Assembly: GCA_003260075.1 (NCBI GenBank)
Contig: QLIY01000587.1
Span: 38,897 to 102,896, forward strand
Origin: Phallusia mammillata
Lineage: Eukaryota > Chordata > Ascidiacea > Phlebobranchia > Ascidiidae
Direction of reading: 5' to 3'
DNA: 64,000 bases
Part shown: positions 48,599 through 60,491 of the stretch, one piece after another
Layout: each line of letters opens with the position of its first letter
Position numbering within the stretch: the stretch's first letter is position 1
Translations under genes and position numbers: made by a program
Notes under the pieces: generated by a model
The model's database searches: none
What the model saw: the letters and a program-made list of their open reading frames with translations, nothing else
Told to the model about the DNA's origin: nothing

Positions 48599-51500
48599 AA
48601 AAAAACTTTTTCATCTGCAATCGCTGCTTTTTGACACAAAAACAGTTTTTATGGAAGTCCTAAATTAATCATATTTGAGTCTTGAAAAAGGTTATCCTAT
48701 CATAAAAAATGTGTTGCACTGCCATGTGGCAACATAATGGTATTAAGAATGTCTAAAACTTAGACGTTAAATCTAGAAATTTTTGATGCTGCCTGTTCAG
48801 TCCACAGTAGGCCTATTTTAAGGGGTTGCCACTGCACATTGATGTTCTTACCTTTAGCAGTCTCTCCACTGAGCATAATACAATCTGATCCATCAAGCAC
48901 AGCATTTGCAACGTCGGATGCCTCGGCACGTGTCGGTCTTGGTTTGGAAATCATGCTTTCCAACATTTGGGTGGCACAGATCACTGGTTTGCCTTGCAAG
49001 TTGCATTTGCCGATCAACATCTTTTGTGCAATGAAAACCTGAAGAAGAATTACATGGGTTTAGATAAGGAATTCATTTACCAGTACAAAGGTAAACATTG
49101 AAATGGCAATCAAAACACACAATTGCCAAAAAGGCTATCAAAAATTTTTCACAAGGAGCGACAAATGATTAGCATCAGAGAAATCTTTTCGTTCTTTTTC
49201 CACATTCACACAAAAATATGTAAGGTTTTGTTTTATGCCTGGCAGTAACATGGATACATTGGAAAATCAGTTTACCCCCCCCCCAGCATCAGAGAAATCT
49301 TTTCGTTCTTTTTCCACATTCACACAAAAATACATAAGGTTTGTTTTATGCCTGGCAGTAACATGGATACATTGGAAACTCAGTTTCGTCAGTTAAAAAC
49401 AACAACATACAAACGTCTACCAGCAACATAATAAGAAAGTGCATTTAACTAATGAAATTGGTTGGTAAAGAAAATTCATGTTGGGCCCAGCAAAATAACA
49501 GAGAGCTAGGAATTTGACAATGACTTTCCCCCCCCCCTTGGTTGGTAAAGAAAATTCATGTTGGGCCCAGCAAAATAACAGAGAGATAGTAATTTGACAA
49601 TGACTTCTATTCAGACCAACCTTTTCTGCTGGAATTTCAATCCCCATATCACCGCGGGCAACCATGATCCCGTCGCTAGCTTCGATGATCTCATCAATCT
49701 TTTTCACTCCTTCGTGATTTTCAATCTTGGAAATAATCTAGAGACAAACATATTGGCATTTATTTTATTTTTAAGAAACCACCTTTTTCACCAATACACC
49801 TTCCCTGTGGTTTTTAGCAGTAAAAACATTGCCCAACAACTTTGAAACTCAAAAGGTAAACAAGCAATGAATTACCTTGATATTTTTTCCATCCCCCCCC
49901 CCTTCACTCCTTCGTGATTTTCAATCTTGGAAATAATCTAGAGACAAACAAATTAGCATTTTATTTTAAGAAAGCAACTTTCTTAATCAATGCAATTTCC
50001 CTGTGGTGTTTGCCAGTAAAAAAATTGCTTAACATTTTGTAAACTCTTTAAACAAGCAAGGACTTGGTTTTTAACCTGCTAATTCCAACAAACTGGAGTG
50101 CCATTAGATACACTAGCCAATAGGGCCGATATCTCGTCACCAGCTGCACTAGTGAGACCTCATTGGCCGAAACAGTGTGCATTGTCTGCAGCTTATCATT
50201 TGTTGGTTCGATACTTTTACATAAGCAGGGACTTACCTTTATATTTTTTCCATCCTCTCCTAAAACTTTGCGAACAGCGTGAACATCTGCAGCTTTGCGG
50301 ATGAACGAAGCAAACACCATGTCGACTCCCTGTTCAACTCCGAACCGAAGGTCTTTGCTGTAAAAAAACAAAATTATGTTTATTTTTGTCAGTATTGAAA
50401 TATCAAACATAAAAATAATTCTTGTTTTGAGGAAAACTGCAGACAATACATTTTTTGGATATTTTTTTAAACAGTACTATGCCTAAATGAAAAGCAGTGT
50501 GCCAACTTTACACACACAATATTGTATGTTAACATATAAGTCACTATCACCAGACAAGCACCACATAAATATACACCGTTAGTTACAGCAAGGTCAAATA
50601 AAGGACACTTTATAAGCAGAAATAGAAACCAAACTATTGTTATGTCATACACTGGAATCGCAAAACTACTGAGTGCAAACAAGGAAGCAGAAACATTTGT
50701 CACAATATATTTCAATATTTTGACTTGCCTTTGGTGCCTCGCAGATTTAGTACAACAATTGGGTACAAAAAGAAACTGGCCTTCAACATTAACATAAGTG
50801 GACAAACAGGGTTTTGTCACAATACCAATGTATGTAAATTTTGTTTTATATGAAAATACTGGTCCTATTTTATGTGGACTGACAACTGATTTTTTAAACA
50901 TTCTTCAAGATAACACAGCAATAATCGCTTTGTAATTTTACTTCTTATTTTATTAGGGGTTAAAAAAGGTTACTTACGTGTCTTTCTCACTGACAGCAGG
51001 CAAATCTACTTCAATTCCAGGCAGATTGACACCTTTCTTTGATCCAAGCATTCCACCATTTTCAATTTCGCACATAACATAATCTGCTCCTATTTCCTTT
51101 ACTGCCAGTGAAATGAGGCCATCATCAACAAAAATCTGAAAAATAGGATAATATTGTGTAAAAGAAATAACACCAAACATAATTTACATTACAGACAGTT
51201 TACAGCAGTGGTTCTCAAACTATAAGTGTGTAAGGAGCCGCAAAAAAAACAAGACCTCAAAAAATCAATAAAGATTATAATCTATAAAAGCTAAAATAGC
51301 ATGGTTTTCTGAGGTTTGGTGCAAGCCACAAAATAAGTAGTTTTGAGTTGCATGTGACCTGAGAGTCGCGGTTAAGAATCACTGGCTTACAGTGTTATAC
51401 ATACACTACATCTTTGGACACAGTATGCAATAAATTTTAATGTGCAGTTCTTCAGATTGCAAACATTTAATGTGGTTTTTATTCACTATTAAAACAGCCT

Positions 51501-54256
51501 TTTTGTTTCAATGATTAAAGTTGGTAGATTCTTTCCAGAATGCCAATGTTCAGTAAATGTTTCACAGCTAAAACAAAATCAGTCAATGAAAAATACATAG
51601 CCCTTTTTCAGATGCAAACTTTTTTCTTGGTGTTAAAGTGTGGTAATTTTGGACAGCGTTATTATGTTTGAAATGGCTATGTTAGCGGTGAATCATTTAT
51701 CAGAGTTTAGCAAAGTTTGCAGGACCAAATACAGGCATTAAACAAATATTGAATCTGTTAACAAAATCAACACTGGACCTGACCAACAACCAAAAGTGGC
51801 TTGTAATTATCCTGAATTACATATCCAAGCAGTTTGACACGAACATTGGTACTAGTTTAAATAAATCCTAACACACTGCTATATCAACAAAATGTTAGCT
51901 CTTCCGGCAGTTTTTATTTTAATTACCCTGATGAAGGTGTTTCGTATGGGACATCGAAACGTCGGCACACTTTAATAAAAACTGCTGGAAGAGCTAAAAT
52001 TTTTTTGATACATTATGCCGGGCAGCAACAGTATATTCACACTGCTATATAACAGAGTATTGACAGAGATTTTTTCAGTTTTGTTTTTACCCCTGAAACA
52101 TTTATTGTTACCATGTGACAAACAGTACGTTAAGTTCAACAAAAGTTCATTTTCCAAGATTTTAAAGCTTGTTTAGCAAATAGCAACTACTTAAAAACAC
52201 TTTTCCTGAAATGGCAATGACTGTTTTGCCCCCCCCCCCCTTTACCCCTGAAACATTTATTGTTACCATGTGACAAACAGTACGTTAAATTGAACAAAAG
52301 TCTATTTTCCTAAATTTTCAAGCTTGTTTAGCAAACAGCAACTACTTAAAAACACTTTCCCTGAAATGGCAATGACTGTTTTGCTTAACCAAATGTGGAA
52401 CATGTTTTAAACACATGTACTGGTTACATTGTTTGTGAAGGCTTAAACCAATAAATTGTTAGGATGAACTTTAAATTACTATCTTACCCTGCTTCCAACT
52501 TTCACAACTTTGCCAAGGTTCTTATAGTCAACAAAAATGCACCCCCCCCCCTAAACACATGTACTGGTTACATTGTTTGTGAAGGCTTAAACCAATAAAA
52601 TGTTAGGATGAACTTTAAATTATTATCTTACCCTGCTTCCAACTTTCACAACTTTGCCAAGATTCTTGTAGTCAACAAAAATGCTTTTGTCGTCTCCTTT
52701 CTCGAAGTTGGCTTCATCGAGAGATAATTTGATGGTTTTTCCACGAGTCAATTCCACTTCAGCGCTTCCACCACCCTTCAGCAGGCCTGTGCGGATTTCT
52801 GGACCTGAACGAATAAAGCATTTAACAAAAGATGTTTGTACAATATTAATACTGTTTTTACATAATCTATGTTGTTCCTTTTGTAATTAAATGACTAAAA
52901 ACATTACACCTTTCTATACTTACTCTTAAAATGACAACGAAAAACTAAAAAAGTGATATATAGCTTCAAATGTAACAGACCTTTGGTGTCTAATGCAATT
53001 CCAATGGGTCTGTAATAGATAGGAGTTGACCTGAAGCTTTCAACAGCCTCTCTGACATTTTTGATTGTCTGGCCGTGATATTCGTGTGTGCCATGCGAGA
53101 AATTAAGTCTTGCAACATTCATGCCACAAATAATCATGTTCTTTAGGGTTTCTACATTGTTGGATGCCGGTCCTGAAAAGCAAGATTGCAATATTAAACT
53201 TTACAGCACTGCCATTAAGCTGAGAGGAAATGCAAAAAACCTGACCATAACTGATTATGGATTAGATGCTTCCTGTATACCGTGCAAATACATAGTACAC
53301 AGTCCCCACTAACATGAGGAACACAGTGCAACATAATAAAAGTGCAGTACAGCAAATTTCAGTTAATGACATACATACTGATTAATAGCATATTTTGTTT
53401 TCTTCAATGAAGATTGAAAAACCGCAAGCCTTTAATTTGTAAAAAACTGCTTAATAGCATAACAGGTTTGACAAATTGGACATTCTCTTTTGGCACCATT
53501 AATGTATAGTTTGATTAGTTGAGATTTTACCCACTGTAACAAGTAGATTTTTAACACCATTAAGCAAATGCATTTGAGCAAGAAGAACTTTTTGTTTCCA
53601 AATTATTATAAAGGATGCAAATAGCTAGGAATGCCAATTGTGTGCTGCAGTTGTGTTGTAAGTTCAGTGCTATGTGTACCACAGCCAATGGCTCAAAAAT
53701 ATCTGATTACATTTACCCATTACGGCTTTTATGTTTTACAGTCATACAAGAACAGTTGCCAGTAACTACAATATATACATGGTAATAGTGCTAGTTACAG
53801 AATAACAAGCTTTGATATACATATCTCTAATTGGATGTGTTTTACTGATGATGGTTAAGTTTAACTTATCCTGTCATAAAAGTTTTTCACAACTACAAAA
53901 ATCGCAATTCCACTAAACTCCCCCCCCCCCTTTTATGTTTTACAGTCATACAAGAACAGTTGCCAGTAACTACAATACATGGTAATAGCGCTAGTTACAG
54001 AATAACAAGCTTTGATATACATATCTCTAATTGGATGTTTTTTTCCTGATGATGGTTAAGTTTAACTTATCCTGTCATTAAAGTTTTTCACAACTACAAA
54101 CAGTAACTTACCAATAGTGCAGATGATAGATGTGTTTCTGCATGTCCGAGGTTCACTATCAATGTCCAGTTTGCATGAATGCTCCAGCGAAGTAACGGCC
54201 GAAATCAGCTGCGTACTTTGGGTTTGGTAGAAAGCATCTGATGATTGTTGGGCCAT
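45946..54256 (-). CDS. PKM: Pyruvate kinase, complete
   Basis: Catalyses phosphoenolpyruvate plus ADP to pyruvate plus ATP in the cytosol, the last step of glycolysis. Eleven in-phase exons: 54112-54256, 52981-53172, 52632-52804, 50978-51135, 50237-50357, 49621-49737, 48852-49038, 48441-48517, 48077-48173, 46861-47009, 45946-46116, giving 528 aa (human about 531). Seen: [36 protein letters not shown] (nucleotide and K+ site), [65 protein letters not shown] (catalytic Lys), [15 protein letters not shown] (metal site), [39 protein letters not shown] and the C-terminal allosteric domain to [18 protein letters not shown]. Exon fragments repeat at poly-C joins (49876-49892, 49903-49939, 52488-52541). 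One gene serves both vertebrate PKM and PKLR roles here, as is usual in invertebrates. Confidence 0.98.
46245..46471. mobile_element. hAT-type MITE with perfect target duplication
   Basis: Ends cagggcttctcaaac and ttttgagaagcccag are inverted repeats. Flanks gtttatag at 46237-46244 and 46472-46479 are identical 8-mers. 227 bp, in the last intron of pyruvate kinase. Confidence 0.85.
48528..48596 (+). repeat. Long poly-C block (69 bases)
   Basis: Starts 11 bases upstream (in transcription sense) of pyruvate kinase exon 8, inside the intron. It may stand for unsequenced intron. Confidence 0.85.
49162..49608. repeat. Two tandem copy pairs in a pyruvate kinase intron
   Basis: 49162-49274 / 49285-49386 (spacer 10 C) and 49456-49527 / 49538-49608 (spacer 10 C). 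Each copy pair differs by a few bases. Confidence 0.75.
49703..50240. repeat. Copy pair cutting pyruvate kinase exons 5 and 6
   Basis: The first copy ends with 17 bases of exon 5 (49876-49892). After 10 C the second restarts inside exon 6 (49903-49939), continues through the intron and reaches the complete exon 5. The second copy also holds an insertion at 50091-50235. Confidence 0.8.
50091..50235. repeat. Dispersed repeat (ctcgtcaccagctgcact family)
   Basis: Shares tcgtcaccagctgcact, aacagtgtgca(t/c)tgtctg, cagcttatcat and ggttcgat(a/g)ctttta with 58065-58205 and 58340-58480. Present in only one of the two haplotype copies of this intron, so probably a polymorphic mobile element. Confidence 0.6.
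51206..51384. mobile_element. hAT-type MITE with 8-bp target duplication
   Basis: Ends cagtggttctcaaac and ggttaagaatcactg. Flanks gtttacag (51198-51205) and gcttacag (51385-51392), 7/8. The interior matches the element at 14540-14734. Pyruvate kinase intron 3. Confidence 0.8.
51896..51998. mobile_element. Inverted-repeat element with ACATCGAAACGTCGG
   Basis: Arms ttagctcttccggcagtttt and aaaactgctggaagagctaa are near-perfect complements. The core reads accctgatgaaggtgtttcg then gggacatcgaaacgtcgg. Same family as 32438-32614, and also followed by tgccgggcagcaac-type sequence as that copy is. Confidence 0.7.
52087..52680. repeat. Two copy pairs ending in pyruvate kinase exon 3
   Basis: 52087-52228 / 52241-52385 (12 C) and 52411-52541 / 52552-52680 (10 C). 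In the second pair the first copy holds 54 bases of exon 3 (52488-52541) before the break. Confidence 0.75.
53728..54100. repeat. Tandem copy pair around poly-C 53920-53930
   Basis: ttttatgttttacagtcata begins each copy; first intron of pyruvate kinase. Confidence 0.75.
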
Positions 54257-55661
54257 GATGACAGTGAATTTTGTCAATGCAGGTGTTAGATGATAAATAT
54301 TAAGTTACCTAGATCTTAAAATAAAAAATGCACATAGTCCAATCTTGGTATCATTTGCGTTTTTGCTAAAAATACTTTAGTTTCAAAAACTGATAAAAAT
54401 ATTCTCTACCATAAAACTATTCTGTGGAATGATAACTAGTTTGTTGTGAAGCAACAGTTTTGACATAAAATAACACAACAATTGAAATGTGGTTTGCTGC
54501 AAACGGGCAATTTTATACAACATCGCCATTCACCAGTAAGCAAACAAATCCAGCACAAAAGCAAATAATTACATGAGCTATAGGAGAAAATAAAGCAAAA
54601 CTAAAATTGAATGATAAAAAATGCTCACTGGTCTACCTATTGACAACAATTAACTAACTTCAAATCTGATGTACTTTGGATGCAGTGGTCGACTGCTTAT
54701 AAACAAAACATTCAACCTGCGAACAACTGGACATCATGCGCCGATCACGTTTACACTGTGGGAGCTCTATTTATCACGCATCGCACGAAAAGGAAACGAA
54801 CAAACTAACTTCTGCGCTAATTTCACCACCCTACAAATCTGAACACACGCCGTTATTGCGCTTGCTTTTAAGTTACCTGTCTAAAATAAGCTTTCCACTT
54901 CAAACAAACTGCTAATCACGTTTTTCAAGTTCAAACCGGTTTGTTTTGGTTTAATTGAGAAATAACCTTCACTTCGCGCGGAAAATGACCTTTCTTAACG
55001 CTCTGCTAATCACTGAATGATGACAACTGTTTCCCAGCAGCAAATAACTTTCACTCGTCACCAAAACATATTCAACAGTAATCAAACGGACATACTTTGT
55101 TTGTCCTTGAGCTTTTAAATTATGTGAACACATCAAATATTTTAATGATTAAGCAGCAGCTGGTGGCCATAGAATTTTACATTTCATTTCTAAATAACAT
55201 TTTTAAAGAAAACTTTGCAACAACAACAAAACAAACATTTAAAAAAATCCGATGTTTTATAAAGATCTGAATATTGAAATGTTTGTTTAGCGTTGTAAAT
55301 AGAGTTACCAACAGAGAGGGCAATGTTATCAACACCTTTGGAACAAAACAACCTTTCATTTTACAAGTTGATTCTTGAAATCCGGTTTTTCATTTTCCGA
55401 CCTTTACTGTACATGTTGCATTTGTCAAAATTCGTTACACTGCAATACACTAATTGCGTGTTGCTCGATCTTGATATGGTTAAACGTTAAACCGTGCGTA
55501 GTGTTTTAAAGATTCGGTTGTTACTGAAGACACAATTTGTGAGGACACAGTGCACAATTGATCGGTCACAAGCGCGTTTTGAATAGAAATAAAATGGCTA
55601 AAATTTGTAATCCGAAACAGCTGGGGAAAAGAATATAATATTTTGGCTCCCAAGTTGAAGT
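54257..55661. promoter_or_regulatory. Pyruvate kinase upstream region
   Basis: Between the pyruvate kinase start and the stop of the dioxygenase gene, both on the minus strand. AT-rich; no gene, repeat or clear promoter element recognised. Confidence 0.35.
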
Positions 55662-58600
55662 TTAAATACTGCTGCAGTTTCCGATCTTTGGCGCCACTAC
55701 TGGTCGATTTAATTTTCTACCGAGAACCATATACTTGCTGCGAAGATCCTCAATGTTTATGTAACAAGCCTGAAAAATGAAAAAGTTACGCGGTGTCATA
55801 ATCAAATAGTTGTATGCAAGGTTGAACGTAACGAATGCAGTCGACTCTGGTTAATATCAACTCTAAATAACCAAGTTTATTCTTGCAATTAACCGGATTA
55901 ACAAATTAACAGTTATTTACTGACTGGCTTCTCACCCAAAACATTTCATAAAAGAAGAAAAAACACGCTAATAGGTCGAAACAGTTTATGCTGTCTGTGA
56001 CCTATTTATAAGCCATACCACAACGATATATTTTTTAGGCATCTGTTACAAGTTTTTTAATCTCTAGCCCCACCTGCAGGTGTCTGACACCGCCATTTGA
56101 CCTGAAGCCCTCTCTTGTATGAACCATTCGACGGTTGTTTATACACAACATGTCGCCCGATCTCAGACGAAACTTCAACTAGAACAACAGAATTTGGAGA
56201 TTATCGTAGCGTAAGGTTTAGTTTTTGGCAGCAACAGACGGTTAAACTAACTCGATTCTTGGGGTCGTATATGAGCTTTTCTAATCTAACGTAAGCTCTG
56301 TAGAAAGGTTCAACGTCGTCTTCGTGAACTCGTAAAGTTTCTTCTGTGCCAGGGTTAAAATTGAATCCCACAACCTGAAGAAATATCAACAATCGTTGGA
56401 CATCTCTTCAACACTTTAAAGCAGTTTTAAAATTTTGCACTTGTGCGCATGGAAATAAAACATTGATTTGTTGCCCACAGAATTTTATTTGCTGACACAA
56501 GGGCCAACCACCATTTAAACGACGCTTACAAATTAACTTATTATGTCAAAATGATAATGACTTCGCGTGCCAACATTTTTGTTCGTTACTGTGGTTAGTG
56601 ACAGCTAAGTGAAAACTAGCAACGTCGTAGTATAAATTACGTCAAAATGTACTTGAAAAGTAACTCGCAAATCGTTTGAACTACCATTAATAAACAACTC
56701 GCAAAGCGCTTTGTGCAGGGATGTTTGTTTATTCGACAAAGTTGACCATTGGCTGTAACTCAGACTTTAAATAAGTATACAGTGCCCCCCCCCCCATAAT
56801 CAAATAGTTGTATGCAAGGTTGAACGTAACGAATGCAGTCGAATCGCTACTCCATTAACCAAGTTTATTCTTGCAATTAACCGGATTACTAATTTAACAG
56901 TTATTTACTGACTGGCTTTTCACCCAAAACATTTCATAAAAGAAGAAAAAAAATCACAATAATGGGTCGGAAGCAGTTTGTGCTGTCTGTGACCTATTTA
57001 TAAGCCATACCACAACGATGTATTTTTTAGGCATCTGTTACAAACTTTTTACTCTCTAGCCCCACCTGCAGGTGTCTGACACCGCCGTTCGTCTTGAAAC
57101 CCTCTCTTGTATGCACCATTCGACGGTTGTTGATACACAACATGTCGCCCGATCTCAGACGAAACTTCAACTAGAACAACAGAATTTGGAGATTATCGTA
57201 GCCTAGGGTTTAGATTTTTTGCAGCAACAGACGCATAAACTAACTCGATTCTTGGGGTCGTATATAAGCTTTTCTAATCTAACGTAAGCCCTGTAGAAAG
57301 GTTCAACGTCGTCTTCGTGGACTCGCAAAGTTTCTTCTGTGCCAGGGTTAAAATTGAATCCCACAACCTGAAGAAATATCAACAATCGTTGGACATCTCT
57401 TCAACACTTTAAAGCAGTTTTGATATTTTGCACTTATGCGCATGAAAATAAAACATTGGTTTGTTGCCCACAGAATTTTATTTGCTGACACAAGGGCCGA
57501 CAACCTTTTAACGACGCTTGCAAATTAACTTATTATGTCAAAATGGTAATGACTTCGCGTGCCAACATTTTTGTTCGTTACTGTGGTTAGTGACAGCTGA
57601 GTGAAAACAAGCAACGTCATAGTTTAAATTACGTCATAATGTACTTGTGCAGGGATGTTTGTTTATTCGACAAAGTTGACCATTGGCTGTAATTCAGACT
57701 TTAAATAAGTATACAGTACCCCCCCCCCCACCCACCTTGTCGTCGTAATCGAGCGATATGATTGGTTTCCTGGTGACCACGTGAGCCGGGAGCGGTATTT
57801 TGTAATCGATTGTGGAGAACGGAACCGGAACACGTGACAAAACCCGGAAATCGTCAGGAGATTGTTTCCGGAAGATTTCGAGAACGTGAAACATATCCAC
57901 TATTAGGGAGTTCCCCCCTTCAACTTCGTCATCAAACCTGATGGACCGTGACATTGGAAAATTGGAAGCAAATTTGATGAGCTGCAAACAGTGGACAGTT
58001 GTACTGCCATTAATGCCCAGTTGTGGCATCGAACAGGTTGATGAGGCGAGGCTTTTCAGCTTGTTACTCCCACCAAACCGGAGTGCCGTAAAGGGGGCTA
58101 CATTACCTTATATATGGGCGATCTCTCGTCACCAGCTGCACTTATGAGACATTATGGGTCGGAACAGTGTGCACTGTCTGCAGCTTATCATNAAACCTAA
58201 TGGACCGTGACATTGGAAAATTTGAAACAAATTTGATGAGCTGCAAACAGTGGACAGTTGTTCTGCCATTAATGCCCAGTTGTGGCATCGAACAGGTTGA
58301 TGAGGCGAGGCTTTTCAGCTTGTTACTCCCACCAAACCGGAGTGCCGTAAAGGGGGCTACATTACCTTATATATGGGCGATCTCTCGTCACCAGCTGCAC
58401 TTATGAGACATTATGGGTCGGAACAGTGTGCACTGTCTGCAGCTTATCATGTACTGGTTCGATGCTTTTATGTAAGCAAAATATCACTTTTAATTTTTAG
58501 CTTTTAATGCAGATAAACTAAAATTTGACAAATTGTGTAGTGGAGGTATTTAGTTTTAACAACTGTTACCATTGCATAGTGGTAGCGCCGATGATTACAG

Positions 58601-60491
58601 CTCTTCTTAAAACGTTTTCCATAGAGTGTATTTCACAATATACAAGTTCAGGTCTGATCAAGCTACATAGTCTGTGTCTACAGTTTCTATAATATTTCTC
58701 TATGATATTTTCTACCAAATGTACATGAATATTAAGCAACTTACTAAGTTCGTTTTTGATTCAAGAGACACTTTAATTACCTGAGGGCGTGCTGGAGCAG
58801 TATGCCTTGAGGAGCCTCATATATGCACTGGTCCATGTGGAAAGGAAGGCCTATTGAGGTATAGGCGACATTTTCTGTGCTTTTGACGTCAATCACGTCA
58901 AACTTCTAAAAAAATCAACAATCCAATGTGTGAGCAAAAAAAAAATATTTCTTTTGAACAATAAATTTGTTCTACGTTAACGTTGAGTTAATTTTTTTGT
59001 TACACAAACAATATCAAAAAGAATTAAAACAGAACGGAAAACTCACCTCTCCATAAACTGTTTCTATGAGGGGAGCCAACCTTTTTCCAGTCTGAAAACA
59101 AACGAAGCAAATATTAGATTTATATTGGCTTACAACATAATTCCAAGTTTTCATTAAGTTTTACAAATCTACCTTTTTACAAAGAGATACGATTGCGTTG
59201 TACATACTCGATTCTTGTTGCGTGTTTGATAAAATAATTTTTAAGGATCAATTAAAAAAGGTTAGTATTTGTAAAATTGACAAGAGAAGCGTACCTTTAT
59301 AACAGATCTGTCTTCTCTGGGCACATTTTTCACAACGACAAATCCGCGATCAAAAACTGTTCCAATAAGTCTGTAAACGCACAATGCACCCATTATGTCG
59401 TCAAAATGATAAAGCGCTTTGCCTGTATCGTATGCTGTCACATTTTTATGGATAACTATTTCACTGTTACGTCATATATTAGTGACGTCATAATGCATAC
59501 TCGAACATTCCTTTGTCGGTGTCGAGTTGTTCGTATTCGGCAACGGGAAGTTGACTTTCGCTCGGCAGATGAAACTTCATCTCTCTCTCATCCAACATTT
59601 CACTGATGCACGCGTCACAATAACACGCGCTTCTCAGCCAATCAGAAGTCATCACGGTCACGTGGTCAGTTTCAGGAGCAAGTTTGAAGTTGATCTTAGC
59701 TGGAGTAAAATAAACTGACTATCTTTATTGGTTGAATTCACAGACACAAATTTTTGAACAATTGTGTTATATTATTAGACTATATTAGGTTTTGACGCCC
59801 CCCCCCCCTCAGTTTCAGGAGCAAGTTTGAAGTTGATCTTAGCTGGAGTAAAATAATCTGACTATATTAGGTTTTGACGCATATAATTTTGCCTTGGAGT
59901 TTTGTATTTGCAAACACAAAAACCTTGAACGGTTTTATGGAATTCACGAGTACATTTTTTAAAACAATGGTGTATTGTGAAGATGCTCTGAAGTTCAATT
60001 ATTCGTAACATTTCACACATTCAGTAAACTTACCTCCGTCGTCGTGGATCGTCGCTTTACTTACGAGCAGTTGGCATGGCAACTTCCTTCGTTCCACTAA
60101 AGACCCCCCCCCCTGCATCGGCAGTTGCAACGCAACCAGATTGTGTGGAATCTGAAATAAAAAGAATGTTGGTGGACTTGCCCCCCCCCCCTGGCCGACG
60201 ATTGTTCGGCAACAAACGCTGCATCGGCAGTTGCAACGTAACCAGATTGTGTGGAATCTGAAATAAAAAGAATGTTGGTGGACTTCAAAAATGTTTTCTA
60301 GGGCCTGGTATTGCGTTGCTTAGGTCATAGGTCAAAGTAACAACATCTTATTCCAAGGAACAAATGACCAAGTATCGTATGACGTGTTACAGCATTGTTA
60401 CGTACCTGCTCACGTGACCATCATCCCAGAAAACCTCAGCGATGTTTTTGCCTCTACTGGAACGAACTTCCATCACTTTAAACTTACTCAT
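55662..60491 (-). CDS. Gamma-butyrobetaine dioxygenase-like protein, gene P
   Basis: Fe(II)/2-oxoglutarate oxygenase of the BBOX1/TMLHE family, which carries out hydroxylation steps of carnitine synthesis. Exons: 60406-60491, 60034-60257 (interrupted), 59501-59699, 59295-59370, 59047-59091, 58781-58905, 57736-57937, 57245-57367 or 56252-56374, 57066-57170 or 56074-56178, 55662-55769. The N-terminal zinc-binding-type region has FHTIWLRCNCRCSVC. The catalytic domain has NVAYTSIGLPFHMDQ (HxD iron ligands), EGGNSLIVDMFHV, GTEETLRVHEDDVEPFYRAY, then FRLRSGDMLCINNRRMVHTR (distal His) and GGVRHLQ (2-oxoglutarate Arg region), ending LNRPVVAPKIGNCSSI. Exon 2 is split by two poly-C blocks. Whether the substrate is gamma-butyrobetaine or trimethyllysine is not settled; overall BBOX1 fits better, with no mitochondrial presequence seen. 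Confidence 0.88.
55796..57718. repeat. ~950-bp copy pair carrying exons 8 and 9 of gene P
   Basis: 55796-56784 and 56796-57718 both contain exons 8 and 9 plus introns, with several per cent divergence and indels. The spacers 56785-56795 and 57719-57729 are each 10 C plus one native C. Both exon sets are open and encode nearly the same protein (GFRSNGG against GFKTNGG). Confidence 0.85.
57933..58480. repeat. Copy pair joined by a single n at 58191
   Basis: 57933-58190 and 58192-58450 are nearly identical, including the 5' edge of exon 7 of gene P. The join is one ambiguous base, not poly-C. The interior belongs to the dispersed family also seen at 50091-50235. Confidence 0.85.
59670..59890. 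repeat. Copy pair around poly-C 59798-59808
   Basis: The second copy (59809-59890) repeats the first 37 bases of exon 3 of gene P and its upstream intron; 10 C plus one native C. Confidence 0.75.
60104..60290. repeat. Exon 2 of gene P broken by two poly-C blocks
   Basis: Order on the + strand: exon 3' part to 60103, 10 C, a partial copy with the exon 5' part (60114-60180), 11 C, then the fuller exon 5' part (60191-60257). The 60114 and 60212 segments are the same sequence. Confidence 0.75.
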
